A stretch of 64,000 nt of DNA from an uncultured Caldilineales bacterium (GCA_937907455.1 CALESQ010000081.1:14201-78200); one strand, 5' to 3'; numbered from the stretch's first letter, positions 9,565-18,736 are shown. Notes: generated by a model from the letters alone, not told the origin. Numbers and translations are program-made.

Positions 9565-9810
9565 GTGGGCTGTGAGCGAGAAAGCGCTGCGCACAAATGG
9601 GCCTCCTACACCCGTCCCAGCGGGTTATTGATCTTCAGCGTAGAGTTACTTGCCCTGGCAGAGGCCCTGCGCGACGATGTGATCGTCCACGAATTGCTGC
9701 ACGAGCGTGCACCCAACCACGGCAAGCTATGGAAAAGCCTGATGCACGCCTATCTGGGCGACTACGGGGTGCCGGAAGCGTGTCTGCGCGCTATAGTCTC
9801 CCGCGCTTAG
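9565..9810 (+). pseudogene. C-terminal remnant of a YgjP-like (DUF45) zinc metallopeptidase
   Basis: The frame reads HKWASYTRPSGLLIF and then VIVHELLHERAPNHGKLW, the family signature HELxH...HG with the zinc ligands, ending with LMHAYLGDY. The N-terminal two thirds of the usual ~230-residue protein are missing and no good start codon precedes it. Genes of this family often accompany type I restriction operons, consistent with the hsdS remnant at 7226-7649. Confidence 0.6.
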
Positions 9811-9861
9811 AGCGACCCATGAAGCATAGATTGCAATCCCGTTTCCCCTTTTCATTCTCAT

Positions 9862-9890
9862 TTGCCTCTTGTTGCGTTCTCGTATAGAAT
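9862..9890 (+). promoter_or_regulatory. promoter for the 9996 membrane protein gene
   Basis: TTGCCT (9862-9867), 17-nt spacer, TAGAAT (9885-9890). Leaves a leader of about 100 nt. Confidence 0.5.
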
Positions 9891-9995
9891 TTGCACCTCG
9901 CTTGCGTTTAACTCTGTGAGGCTTTGTCGCCCCGGCGCTCACAGGGCTTTCCGTTCTTTTTTGTCGCGCGTTTCTCTCCTTACGAGGTGTTTTCT

Positions 9996-11345
9996 ATGAC
10001 CGATCTTGTGGACTGGTCTTTCATTATCACCCTGGCGGTGATTGTGCTGGCTACCCTCATTGGCGCGTATATGCGTTCGGCGCATCGCGACCGTTGTCTC
10101 ACTGACTTTGATGGCTATCATGTCACGGTGGAGAAGAAAAACAACCAGGTGATTTGGGGCAACATGGCTCTCAAAGCTACCGGGCTGGAGCTGATCTACC
10201 GCGCCGATGTGCAGGATGATGGCCACATGGAAACCAGCTACATCCTCTACAAGGACGAATACGACGATCTTCAGGCGATTTATCGCTATGCCCGTGATCT
10301 GACGGAAAATCTGCAGCAGGAGCGGGCGCGCAGCGTGGAAAAATCGCTGCATCCCGGCATTGTGCGCCGCGCTCGACGCTCAATGCGCAATTTTCTCAGC
10401 ACCGCCACCGACTCCATGGCCGAGGCTTTCACGCTGGCATTGGGACGTGTGCGCCGCAAAGGTGCCGCACTGATGAACGACACCAGCCAAAGCTATATTC
10501 GTGGCATCGGCAAGGACATCATCGGCTATGTCGGCACCAGCTACGACCCGCTGTTGGAACGCTTTGTTGGCACGCGTGTAGTGGCCGAGATCGTAGAGGA
10601 CGACGAAGTCCACGAGCATGTGGGCATGTTGAAGGAGTATTCGGCAGATTTCCTGGAGTTGCTTGATGTATACTACCCCCTGCCGCAAGAGGTGAACCTC
10701 ACCGGTCGCACCGACTACGAAATCGCTGAAAAGGTTGTGATCACCCGCAAAAGCGATCAGGTGCATGTGAAAAACATGGCTGATCAGCCGCAATATCTGG
10801 AGCGCATTGTTCTGTGCGAGCAGGAAACCCAGCTCAATGCCATCCTGGGCGGCGGTGAGGAGATTGTGTTGCCTATTGATCCAGCCTGTAAAGAAGTGAC
10901 GCTCTACCTGCGCATTGCCTTGCGGCTGGATATGATTGTGCCGCGTTCACACGCCTTGATCCGTCACCGTGCCGAGCGCTATAACCCAGACAGCATCTTT
11001 GATGTCGGCATGGCTTTGGTGCGTCGTGACACCGAGCAGCGTGAAGTCGAGCAACTGCGGCAATCGTTGCGCTATGCACCCGACGATGCCATCACCGCGG
11101 CCAAGCTGGGCGAATGCCTGATGCGCAGCGGTGAATTTGTCGAGGCCAGACGTTGGCTGCTGGAGGCGCAACAGCGTTCCTATCGCCTGCCGGATCGCGG
11201 CGCACGCGTGGGGCAAAACCTGCGCCGCGCCGAGCGCATGATCGAGCAAATGCGCCTGCAACAGCGGTTGGAACAGGAAACGCGCATGGTGTCGCTGAAC
11301 GGGCTGGGCAAGGATGCACTGCAAACTGATAGCTTCGAGATTTGA
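9996..11345 (+). CDS. membrane-anchored protein of unknown function with TPR-like C-terminus
   Basis: 449 residues. An N-terminal TM helix (about 7-27, WSFIITLAVIVLATLIGAYM) is followed by a charged cytoplasmic body. A segment near 145-170 (SLHPGIVRRARRSMRNFLS) is amphipathic. The end (SLRYAPDDAITAAKLGECLM, then FVEARRWLLEAQ) looks like a TPR pair. Start at 9996 is preferred because GAGGTG lies 9 nt upstream and the TM begins there. No enzymatic motif recognised. It stands alone with its own promoter upstream of tsaD. I do not recognise the family. Confidence 0.7.
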   Translation: MTDLVDWSFIITLAVIVLATLIGAYMRSAHRDRCLTDFDGYHVTVEKKNNQVIWGNMALKATGLELIYRADVQDDGHMETSYILYKDEYDDLQAIYRYARDLTENLQQERARSVEKSLHPGIVRRARRSMRNFLSTATDSMAEAFTLALGRVRRKGAALMNDTSQSYIRGIGKDIIGYVGTSYDPLLERFVGTRVVAEIVEDDEVHEHVGMLKEYSADFLELLDVYYPLPQEVNLTGRTDYEIAEKVVITRKSDQVHVKNMADQPQYLERIVLCEQETQLNAILGGGEEIVLPIDPACKEVTLYLRIALRLDMIVPRSHALIRHRAERYNPDSIFDVGMALVRRDTEQREVEQLRQSLRYAPDDAITAAKLGECLMRSGEFVEARRWLLEAQQRSYRLPDRGARVGQNLRRAERMIEQMRLQQRLEQETRMVSLNGLGKDALQTDSFEI

Positions 11346-11354
11346 GCGAAGAGT

Positions 11355-11383
11355 TTGACAGATGCCATGAGATATGGTTACAT
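11355..11383 (+). promoter_or_regulatory. possible promoter for tsaD
   Basis: Perfect TTGACA (11355-11360), 17-nt spacer, weak TTACAT (11378-11383). Would start transcription about 4-5 nt before the tsaD ATG. Confidence 0.4.
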
Positions 11384-11393
11384 CACAGCCCTC

Positions 11394-12527
11394 ATGTCTA
11401 CCCGCATCCTTGCCATTGAAACTTCCTGCGACGAAACCGCCGCCGCAGTGATCGAAAACGGCCAACGCATCCTCTCCAACGTCGTCGCCTCGCAGATTGA
11501 TTTGCATCGTCGCTATGGGGGTGTGTTCCCTGAGCTGGCCTCGCGCCAGCATGTGCTGGCCATTGCGCCGGTGATTGAACAGGCCCTGGCCGAAGCGGCT
11601 GTGACCTGGCGCGACCTGGATGCGCTGGCTGTCACCGAGGGGCCGGGGTTGGCCGGTTCGCTGCTGGTGGGGGTTAACGCAGCCAAGGGCATTGCCTTTA
11701 TGCAGGGGTTGCCGCTGATCGCCGTCAACCACCTGGAGGGACACATCTACTCCAACTGGCTGATCCCGCAACGCGGCACCGGGGCTGCCGCGGCCCCGCC
11801 ACCGCAGCTACCCTTCCCCGTGCTGGTGCTTATCGTCTCAGGCGGCCACACCGAGCTGGTGCTGATGCCCGCGCACGGCCAGTTTCAGCGCATAGGCGGC
11901 ACGCTGGACGATGCCGCAGGTGAAGCGTTTGACAAGGCCGCGCGGCTGCTGGGCCTGCCGTATCCGGGCGGGCCGGTGGTGCAGCGCGTGGCCGCGCTGG
12001 GTGATCCCACGCGCTTTGCCTTGCCGCGTGCCCTCACTACCCAGCCAGAGCATCGCCATAACTTCAGTTTCAGCGGGCTGAAAACCGCGCTGCTGCGCCT
12101 GGTGCGCGAGCAAAAAGCGCTGTTGAACGACGACATCTGGCCTGCGGCCTATGCCGCAGCCGCGCAGGATGCTGCTGCATCGGCCTCTGCTGCGGTGCAA
12201 ACCCTGCGCGATATCGCGGCCGGCTTTCAGGCTGCTGTGGCCGATTCGCTGGTGAGCAAAACCGCGCTGGCCGCGCAGGATTTCGGCGCGGCGCATGTGT
12301 GCGTGTGTGGTGGCGTGGCTGCCAACGGCGAGCTGCGCCGTCAACTGGCGGCGCGCCTGACTCTGCCCCACTCCATCCCGCCGATCTGGCTGTGTACGGA
12401 CAACGCGGCAATGATTGGCGCGGCCGCGCACGTGCGCTATGAGGCGGGCCTGCGCGCTGCGGCTGATCTGGATGTCAAAGCGCGCTGGCCGCTGCGCTCC
12501 TGGGAACTGCTTACAGATCCAGCGTGA
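11394..12527 (+). CDS. tsaD: tRNA N6-threonylcarbamoyladenosine transferase TsaD (Kae1/Gcp)
   Basis: 377 residues. It starts MSTRILAIETSCDETAAAV, the family N-terminus, then VFPELASRQHV, the metal-binding NHLEGHIYS (about 112-120) and VSGGHTELVLM, and ends with the DNAAMIGAA motif. TsaD transfers the threonylcarbamoyl group to A37 of ANN-decoding tRNAs together with TsaB and TsaE. Usual length about 330-350; the extra residues lie in the helical segment around 245-275, rich in Ala. Start at 11394 aligns with the family. Its last 17 bp overlap the convergent metallophosphoesterase gene. Confidence 0.95.
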   Translation: MSTRILAIETSCDETAAAVIENGQRILSNVVASQIDLHRRYGGVFPELASRQHVLAIAPVIEQALAEAAVTWRDLDALAVTEGPGLAGSLLVGVNAAKGIAFMQGLPLIAVNHLEGHIYSNWLIPQRGTGAAAAPPPQLPFPVLVLIVSGGHTELVLMPAHGQFQRIGGTLDDAAGEAFDKAARLLGLPYPGGPVVQRVAALGDPTRFALPRALTTQPEHRHNFSFSGLKTALLRLVREQKALLNDDIWPAAYAAAAQDAAASASAAVQTLRDIAAGFQAAVADSLVSKTALAAQDFGAAHVCVCGGVAANGELRRQLAARLTLPHSIPPIWLCTDNAAMIGAAAHVRYEAGLRAAADLDVKARWPLRSWELLTDPA

Positions 12528-13308
12528 TTGCCCTGAGCGCATCACGGCGGCTGCCCACCAGCCGCACATCTATCAGGCCCGACGCGCCTGGGACCTGCCA
12601 TTGCCCCGGCAGGTGAATGTGACCACTGATCACCGTGCTTACCTTGGGGGTGGCCTGAACCAGCTTACCCAGCGGGAAGTTGCCCATATAGGCGCGCAGC
12701 AGCGTCCACATGGGCACATCGGGGCGGTCGGGCACCGCGGCGGGGAAAATGGGAACGTGAGTGACAACCACAATGCGCTGCACCGCGGGGTTGGCTACCG
12801 CCGCTTGCAAACGCCGCGCAAAGCCTTTGGCCAGATAGCGTGCCACAGCCACATCGCTCCACGGCCAGTTGATGTAGTCGGCGTCGTGGTTGACCAGATG
12901 TTTGGCGGCGCGCAGGGCCGCAGGTGTTAGCGGCTCTGGCCCGGCATAGGCTGAATAGTCGTACCACGCCATCGTGCCTATCACTGCCACATCGCCCAGC
13001 CGCACGATTTCATCCTCCAGCCAGATGCAGCCCTCAGCACGGGTGGCCTCAGGGAGCGCCTGCTGCCACAGCGTGCGGCTGTCATGTTCGCCGTGATACA
13101 GGTCATGGTTGCCGGCCAGCACCAGCCGCGGGCAGGATAAATCAGCAAAAAGCTGCAAGGCGCGGCGAAACAGCCGCAGGGGATGGCCCAGGTCACCCGC
13201 CAACACCAGGCAATCGGGCTGCTGCGCAGCAAGGTGTTCGGCAAACGCGGTGAATTGACCCCGGTCAGCAGGGCGGTAATGCAGGTCGGCGGTGACGAGG
13301 ATGCGCAT
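12511..13308 (-). CDS. metallophosphoesterase
   Basis: 265 residues with all calcineurin-like motifs: DLH near residue 8, LAGDLG, LAGNHDLYH, VVTHVPIF and SGHIHLPG. Such enzymes hydrolyse phosphomonoesters or diesters with a dinuclear metal centre; the substrate cannot be predicted here. It is convergent with tsaD, overlapping it by 17 bp. Confidence 0.85.
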   Translation of the reverse strand: MRILVTADLHYRPADRGQFTAFAEHLAAQQPDCLVLAGDLGHPLRLFRRALQLFADLSCPRLVLAGNHDLYHGEHDSRTLWQQALPEATRAEGCIWLEDEIVRLGDVAVIGTMAWYDYSAYAGPEPLTPAALRAAKHLVNHDADYINWPWSDVAVARYLAKGFARRLQAAVANPAVQRIVVVTHVPIFPAAVPDRPDVPMWTLLRAYMGNFPLGKLVQATPKVSTVISGHIHLPGQWQVPGASGLIDVRLVGSRRDALRAITLDL

Positions 13309-13364
13309 ACGTCTGTGATTATAGCTGGGGCGCGTGGAGCGACAAGTTAGCGAGTGCAGTGAGC

Positions 13365-13393
13365 TTGCCCGCTGACGGCAACGCGGCTAGAAT
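13365..13393 (+). promoter_or_regulatory. promoter giving a probable leaderless transcript
   Basis: TTGCCC (13365-13370), 17-nt spacer, TAGAAT (13388-13393). The ATG at 13400 is at the expected transcription start. Confidence 0.6.
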
Positions 13394-13399
13394 AAGGCC

Positions 13400-13816
13400 A
13401 TGACAGATACTTCCATCCTCATTCAGCAACATGGCTTGGCCCATGCCTATGCCGCCGGTGATGCCCGCGCCGCGGCCATCCATCACCTTAACCTGAGCAG
13501 GCACATGGCTGCCGCGGGCGCCGAACCGACTGCCTGGCTGGCGCAGCAGGTGGCAGGCACGGTGCTGCTTTTTCAGGCAGATAGTGATCTGCTGCCTGAT
13601 GCCCTGGGCAACCTGGCAATGGTTATGCTGCACTATGCGCCGCGCCGCCTGCCCGCATCGCGCACCTTGACGGCGCTCAGCGAAAGCCTTGGTGAGCCTG
13701 CCGGTACGGCCTTTCAGCAGTTGAGCGCCGAGCTTGGCAGCAACGGCGGAGCCGACAGCGATGAAGCCCTGCACGCGGTGCTGGGTCTGGCACAAACCAT
13801 GGCGGGAGTGAGCTAG
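13400..13816 (+). CDS. small helical protein of unknown function, upstream of P450
   Basis: 138 residues, Ala-rich and predicted all-helical, with a pattern like short TPR/HEAT repeats (LAHAYAAGDARAAAIHHLNL; LPDALGNLAMVMLHY). No catalytic motif. The P450 gene starts on the base after its stop codon, so the two are co-transcribed and probably translationally coupled. Family not recognised. Confidence 0.65.
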   Translation: MTDTSILIQQHGLAHAYAAGDARAAAIHHLNLSRHMAAAGAEPTAWLAQQVAGTVLLFQADSDLLPDALGNLAMVMLHYAPRRLPASRTLTALSESLGEPAGTAFQQLSAELGSNGGADSDEALHAVLGLAQTMAGVS

Positions 13817-15214
13817 ATGCGTCTTCCTTCGTTCCTTTCCCGCGGTGCTGCCAGCCCTAAAGCGCAGCTTCCGCCCGGCCCCAGGGCGCGGGTGCCCTTG
13901 CAGTTTGTGGTGCAGTCGTCGTTGGATCGTTTGGGCTTTTTACAGGATTTTGCCTCTTACGGCGATATTGCCTACATGCAGGGCTTCGGTGGTCTGCATT
14001 TCTACATGATCAACCACCCTGAGCTGATCCAGGATGTGCTGGTCACCAATCACCGTGCCTTCGTTAAAAGCCGCGCGCTTCAGGTGGCCCGCCGCCTGTT
14101 GGGTGAGGGGTTGCTCACCAGCGAAGGGGAATTGCATCTGCGCCAGCGACGGCTGGTGCAGCCCGCGTTTCATCGCCAGCGCATGGCTGCCTATGCCGCG
14201 GTGATGAGCGATTATGCCGCGCAAACCGCGGCGCATTGGTCAGTGCTGGGCAGTGGCGCGCGCGTGGATATGGCTCAGGAAATGATGCGCCTGACCCTGG
14301 CTATTGTCGGCAAAACGCTGTTCGATGCTGATATAGCCAACGAAGCCTCCGAAATCGGGGAAGCCCTTACCGAATCGCTGCACGCAGTGAATCGCTTGCT
14401 GCTGCCGGGGGGCGAGGCGCTGGAAAAACTGCCGCTGCCTGCCAATCAGCGCGCCGAGACCGCACGCCAGCGGTTGGATGCCACTATCTACCGCGTGATT
14501 GCTGAACGTCGTGCCGACGGCAGCGACCACGGCGATCTGCTTTCGATGTTGCTGGCTGCGCGGCTGGAAGATGAAACCACCGGCGCAGCCGTCGGCATGA
14601 GCGACACGCAGGTGCGTGACGAGGCTATGACGCTGTTTCTGGCTGGTCACGAAACCACCGCCAATGCCCTGGCGTGGACATGGGTTCTGTTGGCGCAGAA
14701 CCCCGCCGAAGAGCGCCGCCTGCATGCCGAGCTGGATGCGGTGCTGGCTGGTCGCACGGCTAATCTCGACGACATCCCCAACCTGCCGTATACGCGCATG
14801 GTGCTAAGCGAGGCACTGCGCCTATACCCGCCGGCCTATATCGTGGGCCGCGAAGTGGTAGAACCCTATCCCCTGCGCGACTATGTGTTGCCGGTGGGGG
14901 CTACAGTGTTCATCAGCCAATATGTGATGCACCGCGACCCGCGTTACTGGTTCGATGCCGAACGTTTCGATCCGCAACGTTGGACACCAGAGGCGCAGGC
15001 GCGGCGTCCCAGGTTCAGCTATTTCCCCTTTGGCGGCGGCCCGCGCGTGTGCATCGGAGAGGGGTTTGCCTGGACCGAGGGGATTTTGCTGCTGGCAACG
15101 CTGGCACAGCACTGGCAGGCGCGGCTGCTGCCGGGCCACCACGTTCAGCCAGAGCCGCTGATTACGTTGCGCCCGAAAAATGGCCTGCCCATGACGCTGC
15201 ACCGCCGCAGGTGA
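13817..15214 (+). CDS. cytochrome P450
   Basis: 465 residues. I-helix oxygen-activation motif AGHETTA (about 276-282), K-helix ExxR in SEALRLYPP (about 330), PERF-like DAERFDPQRW, and heme-ligand loop FPFGGGPRVCIGEGFA with the thiolate Cys near 412. The hydrophilic N-terminus has no membrane anchor, so this is a soluble bacterial P450. Reductase partners are not adjacent. Substrate unknown; overall features are closer to fatty-acid-type (CYP102/CYP120-like) than to small antibiotic P450s. Confidence 0.92.
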   Translation: MRLPSFLSRGAASPKAQLPPGPRARVPLQFVVQSSLDRLGFLQDFASYGDIAYMQGFGGLHFYMINHPELIQDVLVTNHRAFVKSRALQVARRLLGEGLLTSEGELHLRQRRLVQPAFHRQRMAAYAAVMSDYAAQTAAHWSVLGSGARVDMAQEMMRLTLAIVGKTLFDADIANEASEIGEALTESLHAVNRLLLPGGEALEKLPLPANQRAETARQRLDATIYRVIAERRADGSDHGDLLSMLLAARLEDETTGAAVGMSDTQVRDEAMTLFLAGHETTANALAWTWVLLAQNPAEERRLHAELDAVLAGRTANLDDIPNLPYTRMVLSEALRLYPPAYIVGREVVEPYPLRDYVLPVGATVFISQYVMHRDPRYWFDAERFDPQRWTPEAQARRPRFSYFPFGGGPRVCIGEGFAWTEGILLLATLAQHWQARLLPGHHVQPEPLITLRPKNGLPMTLHRRR

Positions 15215-15318
15215 GCCTGGGGTGAAGTGACCGAATGAGCGTATCACGCGCTTGATCGCCCTGTTATTTGTTAGCGTCTCACCCGCCGTTTCGTTATCTA
15301 CCAACAAACGCTGTTTTA

Positions 15319-15327
15319 TGTTACAAT
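15319..15327 (+). promoter_or_regulatory. extended -10 promoter upstream of the methyltransferase gene
   Basis: TG-T-TACAAT (15319-15327) with no clear -35 box. The GTG start at 15335 is 7 nt after the -10 box and has no Shine-Dalgarno, so a leaderless mRNA is likely. Confidence 0.5.
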
Positions 15328-15334
15328 TCCCCGC

Positions 15335-16465
15335 GTGACAACCCTGCCTCTTGACCGGATCATCCAGGGCGACTGCGTGGAGGTGCTTGCCACTTTGCCA
15401 GAGCAGTCGGTGGATTTGATCTTTGCCGATCCGCCCTATAACCTGCAATTGCGCCAGACGCTATGGCGACCGAACATGACCCGCGTGGATGCGGTAGATG
15501 ATGCGTGGGATCAGTTTGCTGACTTCGCAGCCTATGATGCCTTCACCCGCGCCTGGTTATCTGCCTGTCGCCGGGTACTCAAGGATAACGGCGCCATCTG
15601 GGTGATCGGGTCGTACCACAACATCTTTCGCGTGGGTGCGTTGATGCAGGACCTGGGCTTTTGGCTGTTGAACGATGTGATTTGGCTGAAGAGCAACCCC
15701 ATGCCGAACTTCGGCGGTGTGCGCTTCACCAATGCCCACGAAACGCTGATTTGGGCTGGCAAGGGGCGCGGCCAGCGTTACACCTTCAACCATCACGCGG
15801 CCAAGGCGCTGAATGATGACTTGCAAATGCGCAGTGACTGGTATTTGCCCATTTGTTCAGGGGCCGAGCGCCTGCGCGATGCTGCGGGCGGCAAGCTGCA
15901 TTCCACGCAAAAGCCCGAGGCGCTGCTGTACCGGGTGATTCTCAGCACCACCCAGCCCGGTGACGTGGTGCTTGATCCATTTTTTGGCAGCGGAGCTACC
16001 GGTGCAGTGGCTAAAAAACTGCATCGCCGCTGGATCGGCATTGAACGCGAGCCGGTCTATATTGCTGCCGCACAGGCGCGGCTGGATGCCATCAGCCCGC
16101 TGGCTTTGGATGCGGCCTTGCAAGATGTGCGCAGTCCGCGCCGCCGTGAGCCGCGCCTGCCTTTTGGCGCGTTGCTGGAGCAAGGCTTGCTGGCTGCCGG
16201 GCAGGAACTGCGCTTTCAACGCAGTCGCACGCAACCGCCCGCGCAGGCCGCACACATCAAACCTGATGGCCGCTTGCGGCTGGCTGACGGCTTTGAAGGC
16301 TCCATCCACCAGGCAGGACAGCAGGTAATGAACGGCAGCCCCTGCAATGGCTGGGAACATTGGTGCTATCAAGCCGACGATGGCGGCTGGCATCTCATTG
16401 ACGAACTGCGTCATCTGGCGCGTGCCCGTCTGGCCCAGCCTGCTGAAAGGGATGACGATGAGTGA
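15335..16465 (+). CDS. beta-class DNA N6-adenine methyltransferase, CcrM-like
   Basis: 376 residues. Motif IV DPPYNLQL comes first (about 32-39), then the target-recognition part, and motif I DPFFGSGATGAVA at about 213-225, the beta-class order. The C-terminal ~100 residues (PDGRLRLADGFEGSIHQAG, then GSPCNGWEHWCY) look like the RAMA domain that CcrM-type solitary methyltransferases use to bind DNA. No restriction endonuclease is adjacent, so it is probably a regulatory orphan methyltransferase. The last 8 bp overlap the antiporter gene. Confidence 0.88.
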   Translation: MTTLPLDRIIQGDCVEVLATLPEQSVDLIFADPPYNLQLRQTLWRPNMTRVDAVDDAWDQFADFAAYDAFTRAWLSACRRVLKDNGAIWVIGSYHNIFRVGALMQDLGFWLLNDVIWLKSNPMPNFGGVRFTNAHETLIWAGKGRGQRYTFNHHAAKALNDDLQMRSDWYLPICSGAERLRDAAGGKLHSTQKPEALLYRVILSTTQPGDVVLDPFFGSGATGAVAKKLHRRWIGIEREPVYIAAAQARLDAISPLALDAALQDVRSPRRREPRLPFGALLEQGLLAAGQELRFQRSRTQPPAQAAHIKPDGRLRLADGFEGSIHQAGQQVMNGSPCNGWEHWCYQADDGGWHLIDELRHLARARLAQPAERDDDE

Positions 16466-17672
16466 GTTCCTGCAGTTGGCATTGGGGCTGGCGATTTTGA
16501 TTACAGCCGCCAAACTGGGCGGTTATGTCAGCCTGCGGTTGGGTCAGCCTTCGGTGTTAGGCGAGATCACGGCGGGCCTGCTGCTTGGCCCCACAGTGCT
16601 TGATTTGCTGCATCATGCGCCGTTCAGCAGCGAGCATTTGGGTGAAACCATCCATTTGCTGGCAGAATTAGGCGTGCTGACCTTGATGTTTCTGGCCGGG
16701 CTGGAACTGCACCTGGAGGATTTGCTGAAATCAGGCAAGGTGGCGGCGCTGGCGGGTTCGTTGGGTGTGGCGTTGCCGGTGGTGATGGGCTATGCAGTGG
16801 GCCGTTTTTTTGGCATGGAAACGGTGTCAGCCCTGTTTATCGGCCTGGTGTTGGCAGCTACCAGTGTGAGCATATCGGCGCAAACGCTGATGGAGCTGCG
16901 CGTGCTGCGCAGTCGCGTGGGCATTGCCTTGCTGGGCGCGGCTGTTTTCGACGATGTGCTGGTGATTTTGGGCCTTTCAGCCTTGTTGGCCCTGACCGCA
17001 GAAAGCGGCAGCGGGCTGGGAGCCGTAGGCCTGGTGCTGCTGCGCATGGCTGCTTTTGTGGCGAGCGCGGTGCTGCTGGGGTTGTTTGTGTTGCCGCGCC
17101 TTACCCGCTGGGTAGATAAGCTGCCCATTAGCCAGGGTTTGACCGCTTTTGTGCTGGTGACTATGTTGCTATACGCCTGGGCTGCGGAAGCCCTGGGGAT
17201 GATGGCAGCGATCACCGGGGCTTTTCTGGCCGGATTGTTCTTCTCGCGCAGTGCGCTGCATGAGCGCATTGAAGCCCTGATCTCGGTGATTGCCTATGGC
17301 TTTTTTGTGCCGATCTTTTTTGTTAATGTAGGTTTGATCGCCAACCTGCGGGCGCTCGGTGGCCCGGGCCTGGGATTAGTGATGGCAATGATCGTGGTTG
17401 CCGTTATCAGCAAGATCCTGGGCGCGGGTCTGGGCGCACGGCTGGCTGGTTTTGACGCGCGGGAAGCGATGCAACTGGGCGCAGGCATGATGTCACGCGG
17501 CGAAGTGGGTCTTATTGTGGCGTCGCTGGGTATCAGCGAGGGCCTGTTGAATGATAATGTCTTTGCCGGTGTGGTGGGTGTGGTTATCGTTACCACGTTG
17601 TTTACCCCGCCCGCGCTGCGCGCGCTGTTCAATCAACCGCAGCCACCGGCCCGTGCCCGCACTGCGGCTTGA
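16458..17672 (+). CDS. CPA2-family cation/proton antiporter (KefB/NapA-like)
   Basis: 404 residues with about 12 hydrophobic segments. The N-terminus carries LGQPSVLGEITAGLLLGP, typical of the Na+/H+ exchanger domain, and the centre FDDVLVILGLSALLAL with the paired acidic residues of the ion-binding site. No C-terminal TrkA-N domain. ATG 16458 has AAGGG 7 nt upstream; ATG 16452 lies on the Shine-Dalgarno itself. It overlaps the methyltransferase stop and is followed by a PII-like gene, a known type of regulatory partner of transporters. Confidence 0.88.
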   Translation: MSEFLQLALGLAILITAAKLGGYVSLRLGQPSVLGEITAGLLLGPTVLDLLHHAPFSSEHLGETIHLLAELGVLTLMFLAGLELHLEDLLKSGKVAALAGSLGVALPVVMGYAVGRFFGMETVSALFIGLVLAATSVSISAQTLMELRVLRSRVGIALLGAAVFDDVLVILGLSALLALTAESGSGLGAVGLVLLRMAAFVASAVLLGLFVLPRLTRWVDKLPISQGLTAFVLVTMLLYAWAAEALGMMAAITGAFLAGLFFSRSALHERIEALISVIAYGFFVPIFFVNVGLIANLRALGGPGLGLVMAMIVVAVISKILGAGLGARLAGFDAREAMQLGAGMMSRGEVGLIVASLGISEGLLNDNVFAGVVGVVIVTTLFTPPALRALFNQPQPPARARTAA

Positions 17673-17688
17673 CCAAAAGGAAAACACC

Positions 17689-18051
17689 ATGACCTATTTT
17701 GTTTGGTTGGTTTTGGATGACCCCAGCCTGAGCGATGCTTTGCTGGATGCCTGGGAAGCCGCGGGTGTGCGCGGGGTTACCATTTTGGAAAGCAGCGGCA
17801 TTGGGCGCTATCGCCGCAAGTCGTTGCGCGACGATATGCCGTTGATGCCCAGCCTGCGCAATTTGTTGCGCGGCGAGGAAACGCACCACCGCACTTTCTT
17901 TTCGCTGGTCGAGGATGAGGCGCAGGTTGAACGGCTGGCTGAGGTCGCACAGGCGGTGATCGGCGATTTCAGTCTGCCTCATACCGGCATTTTCATCGCT
18001 TTGCCGGTGTCCCATGCCTATGGTCTGGTAAAACAACGTTCCGCCCGCTGA
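17689..18051 (+). CDS. PII-like signalling protein
   Basis: 120 residues, ferredoxin-like alternation (YFVWLVLDDP, GVRGVTILESSGIG, FSLVEDEAQVERL, TGIFIALPVSHAYGL). This matches small PII-superfamily proteins that sit next to transporters; it lacks the classical GlnB uridylylation Tyr loop. ATG 17689 follows AAAGGAAAA. It lies 16 bp after the antiporter gene, so it probably binds a nucleotide or small ligand and controls that transporter. Family call by pattern and context. Confidence 0.6.
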   Translation: MTYFVWLVLDDPSLSDALLDAWEAAGVRGVTILESSGIGRYRRKSLRDDMPLMPSLRNLLRGEETHHRTFFSLVEDEAQVERLAEVAQAVIGDFSLPHTGIFIALPVSHAYGLVKQRSAR

Positions 18052-18061
18052 GGTAGTTGCC

Positions 18062-18736
18062 GTGTTGATCCTTATCCCTGCTTACAATGAAGCTGAGCGC
18101 ATCGCTGCGGTGATCGCTGATGTGCTGGTCGCGGCGCTGGCAATGCCGGTGCTGGTGGTTGATGATGGTTCGCGCGATGACACGGCCGCCGTGGCCGAGG
18201 CCGCCGGAGCCACGGTGCTGCGTCAAACTCCGAACCAGGGCAAAGGCGCGGCTTTGCGCGCGGGCATGCGTTGGGCACTGGAACACGGCCACGACGGGGT
18301 GATCACTCTCGACGCGGACGGCCAGCACGATCCTGCGCAGATCATGGCTTTTACCATGCGCCACGCGCTGACCTCGGCAGATCTGATCATCGGCGCGCGA
18401 AACTTTGCTGAAATGCCTCCCGTGCGCCGTCTGGCTAACACCCTGGGGCGGCGCAGCTTTTCCTGGGCCGTGGGCGAATATATTGAAGACAACCAATCGG
18501 GCTATCGCCTGCTGAGTCGCCGCATGATCGAGGCTGTACTGGACAGTCGCGAGCAGGGCTTTGAGTTTGAGGTGGAAATGATTGTGGCTTGTCTGCAACG
18601 CGGCTATGTGTTGGATTGGGTGCCTATCCGCACTATCTACGCCGGAGAGGGCAGCCACATCAACCCGGTGAAGCACATGGCAAACTGGGTACGTATTGTG
18701 CTGAAAACGCGCCGGGCTATGCGGCGCAACGCGTAG
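18062..18736 (+). CDS. family 2 glycosyltransferase (dolichol-phosphate mannose synthase-like)
   Basis: 224 residues from GTG 18062. GT-A fold marks: LILIPAYNEAERI, VLVVDDGSRDDT, NQGKGAALRAGM, and the metal-binding ITLDADGQHDP; then the acceptor-side GYRLLSRR. These enzymes transfer a sugar from an NDP-sugar to polyprenyl phosphate at the inner face of the membrane. No C-terminal TM region is present, so it is a soluble short form. Confidence 0.88.
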   Translation: MLILIPAYNEAERIAAVIADVLVAALAMPVLVVDDGSRDDTAAVAEAAGATVLRQTPNQGKGAALRAGMRWALEHGHDGVITLDADGQHDPAQIMAFTMRHALTSADLIIGARNFAEMPPVRRLANTLGRRSFSWAVGEYIEDNQSGYRLLSRRMIEAVLDSREQGFEFEVEMIVACLQRGYVLDWVPIRTIYAGEGSHINPVKHMANWVRIVLKTRRAMRRNA

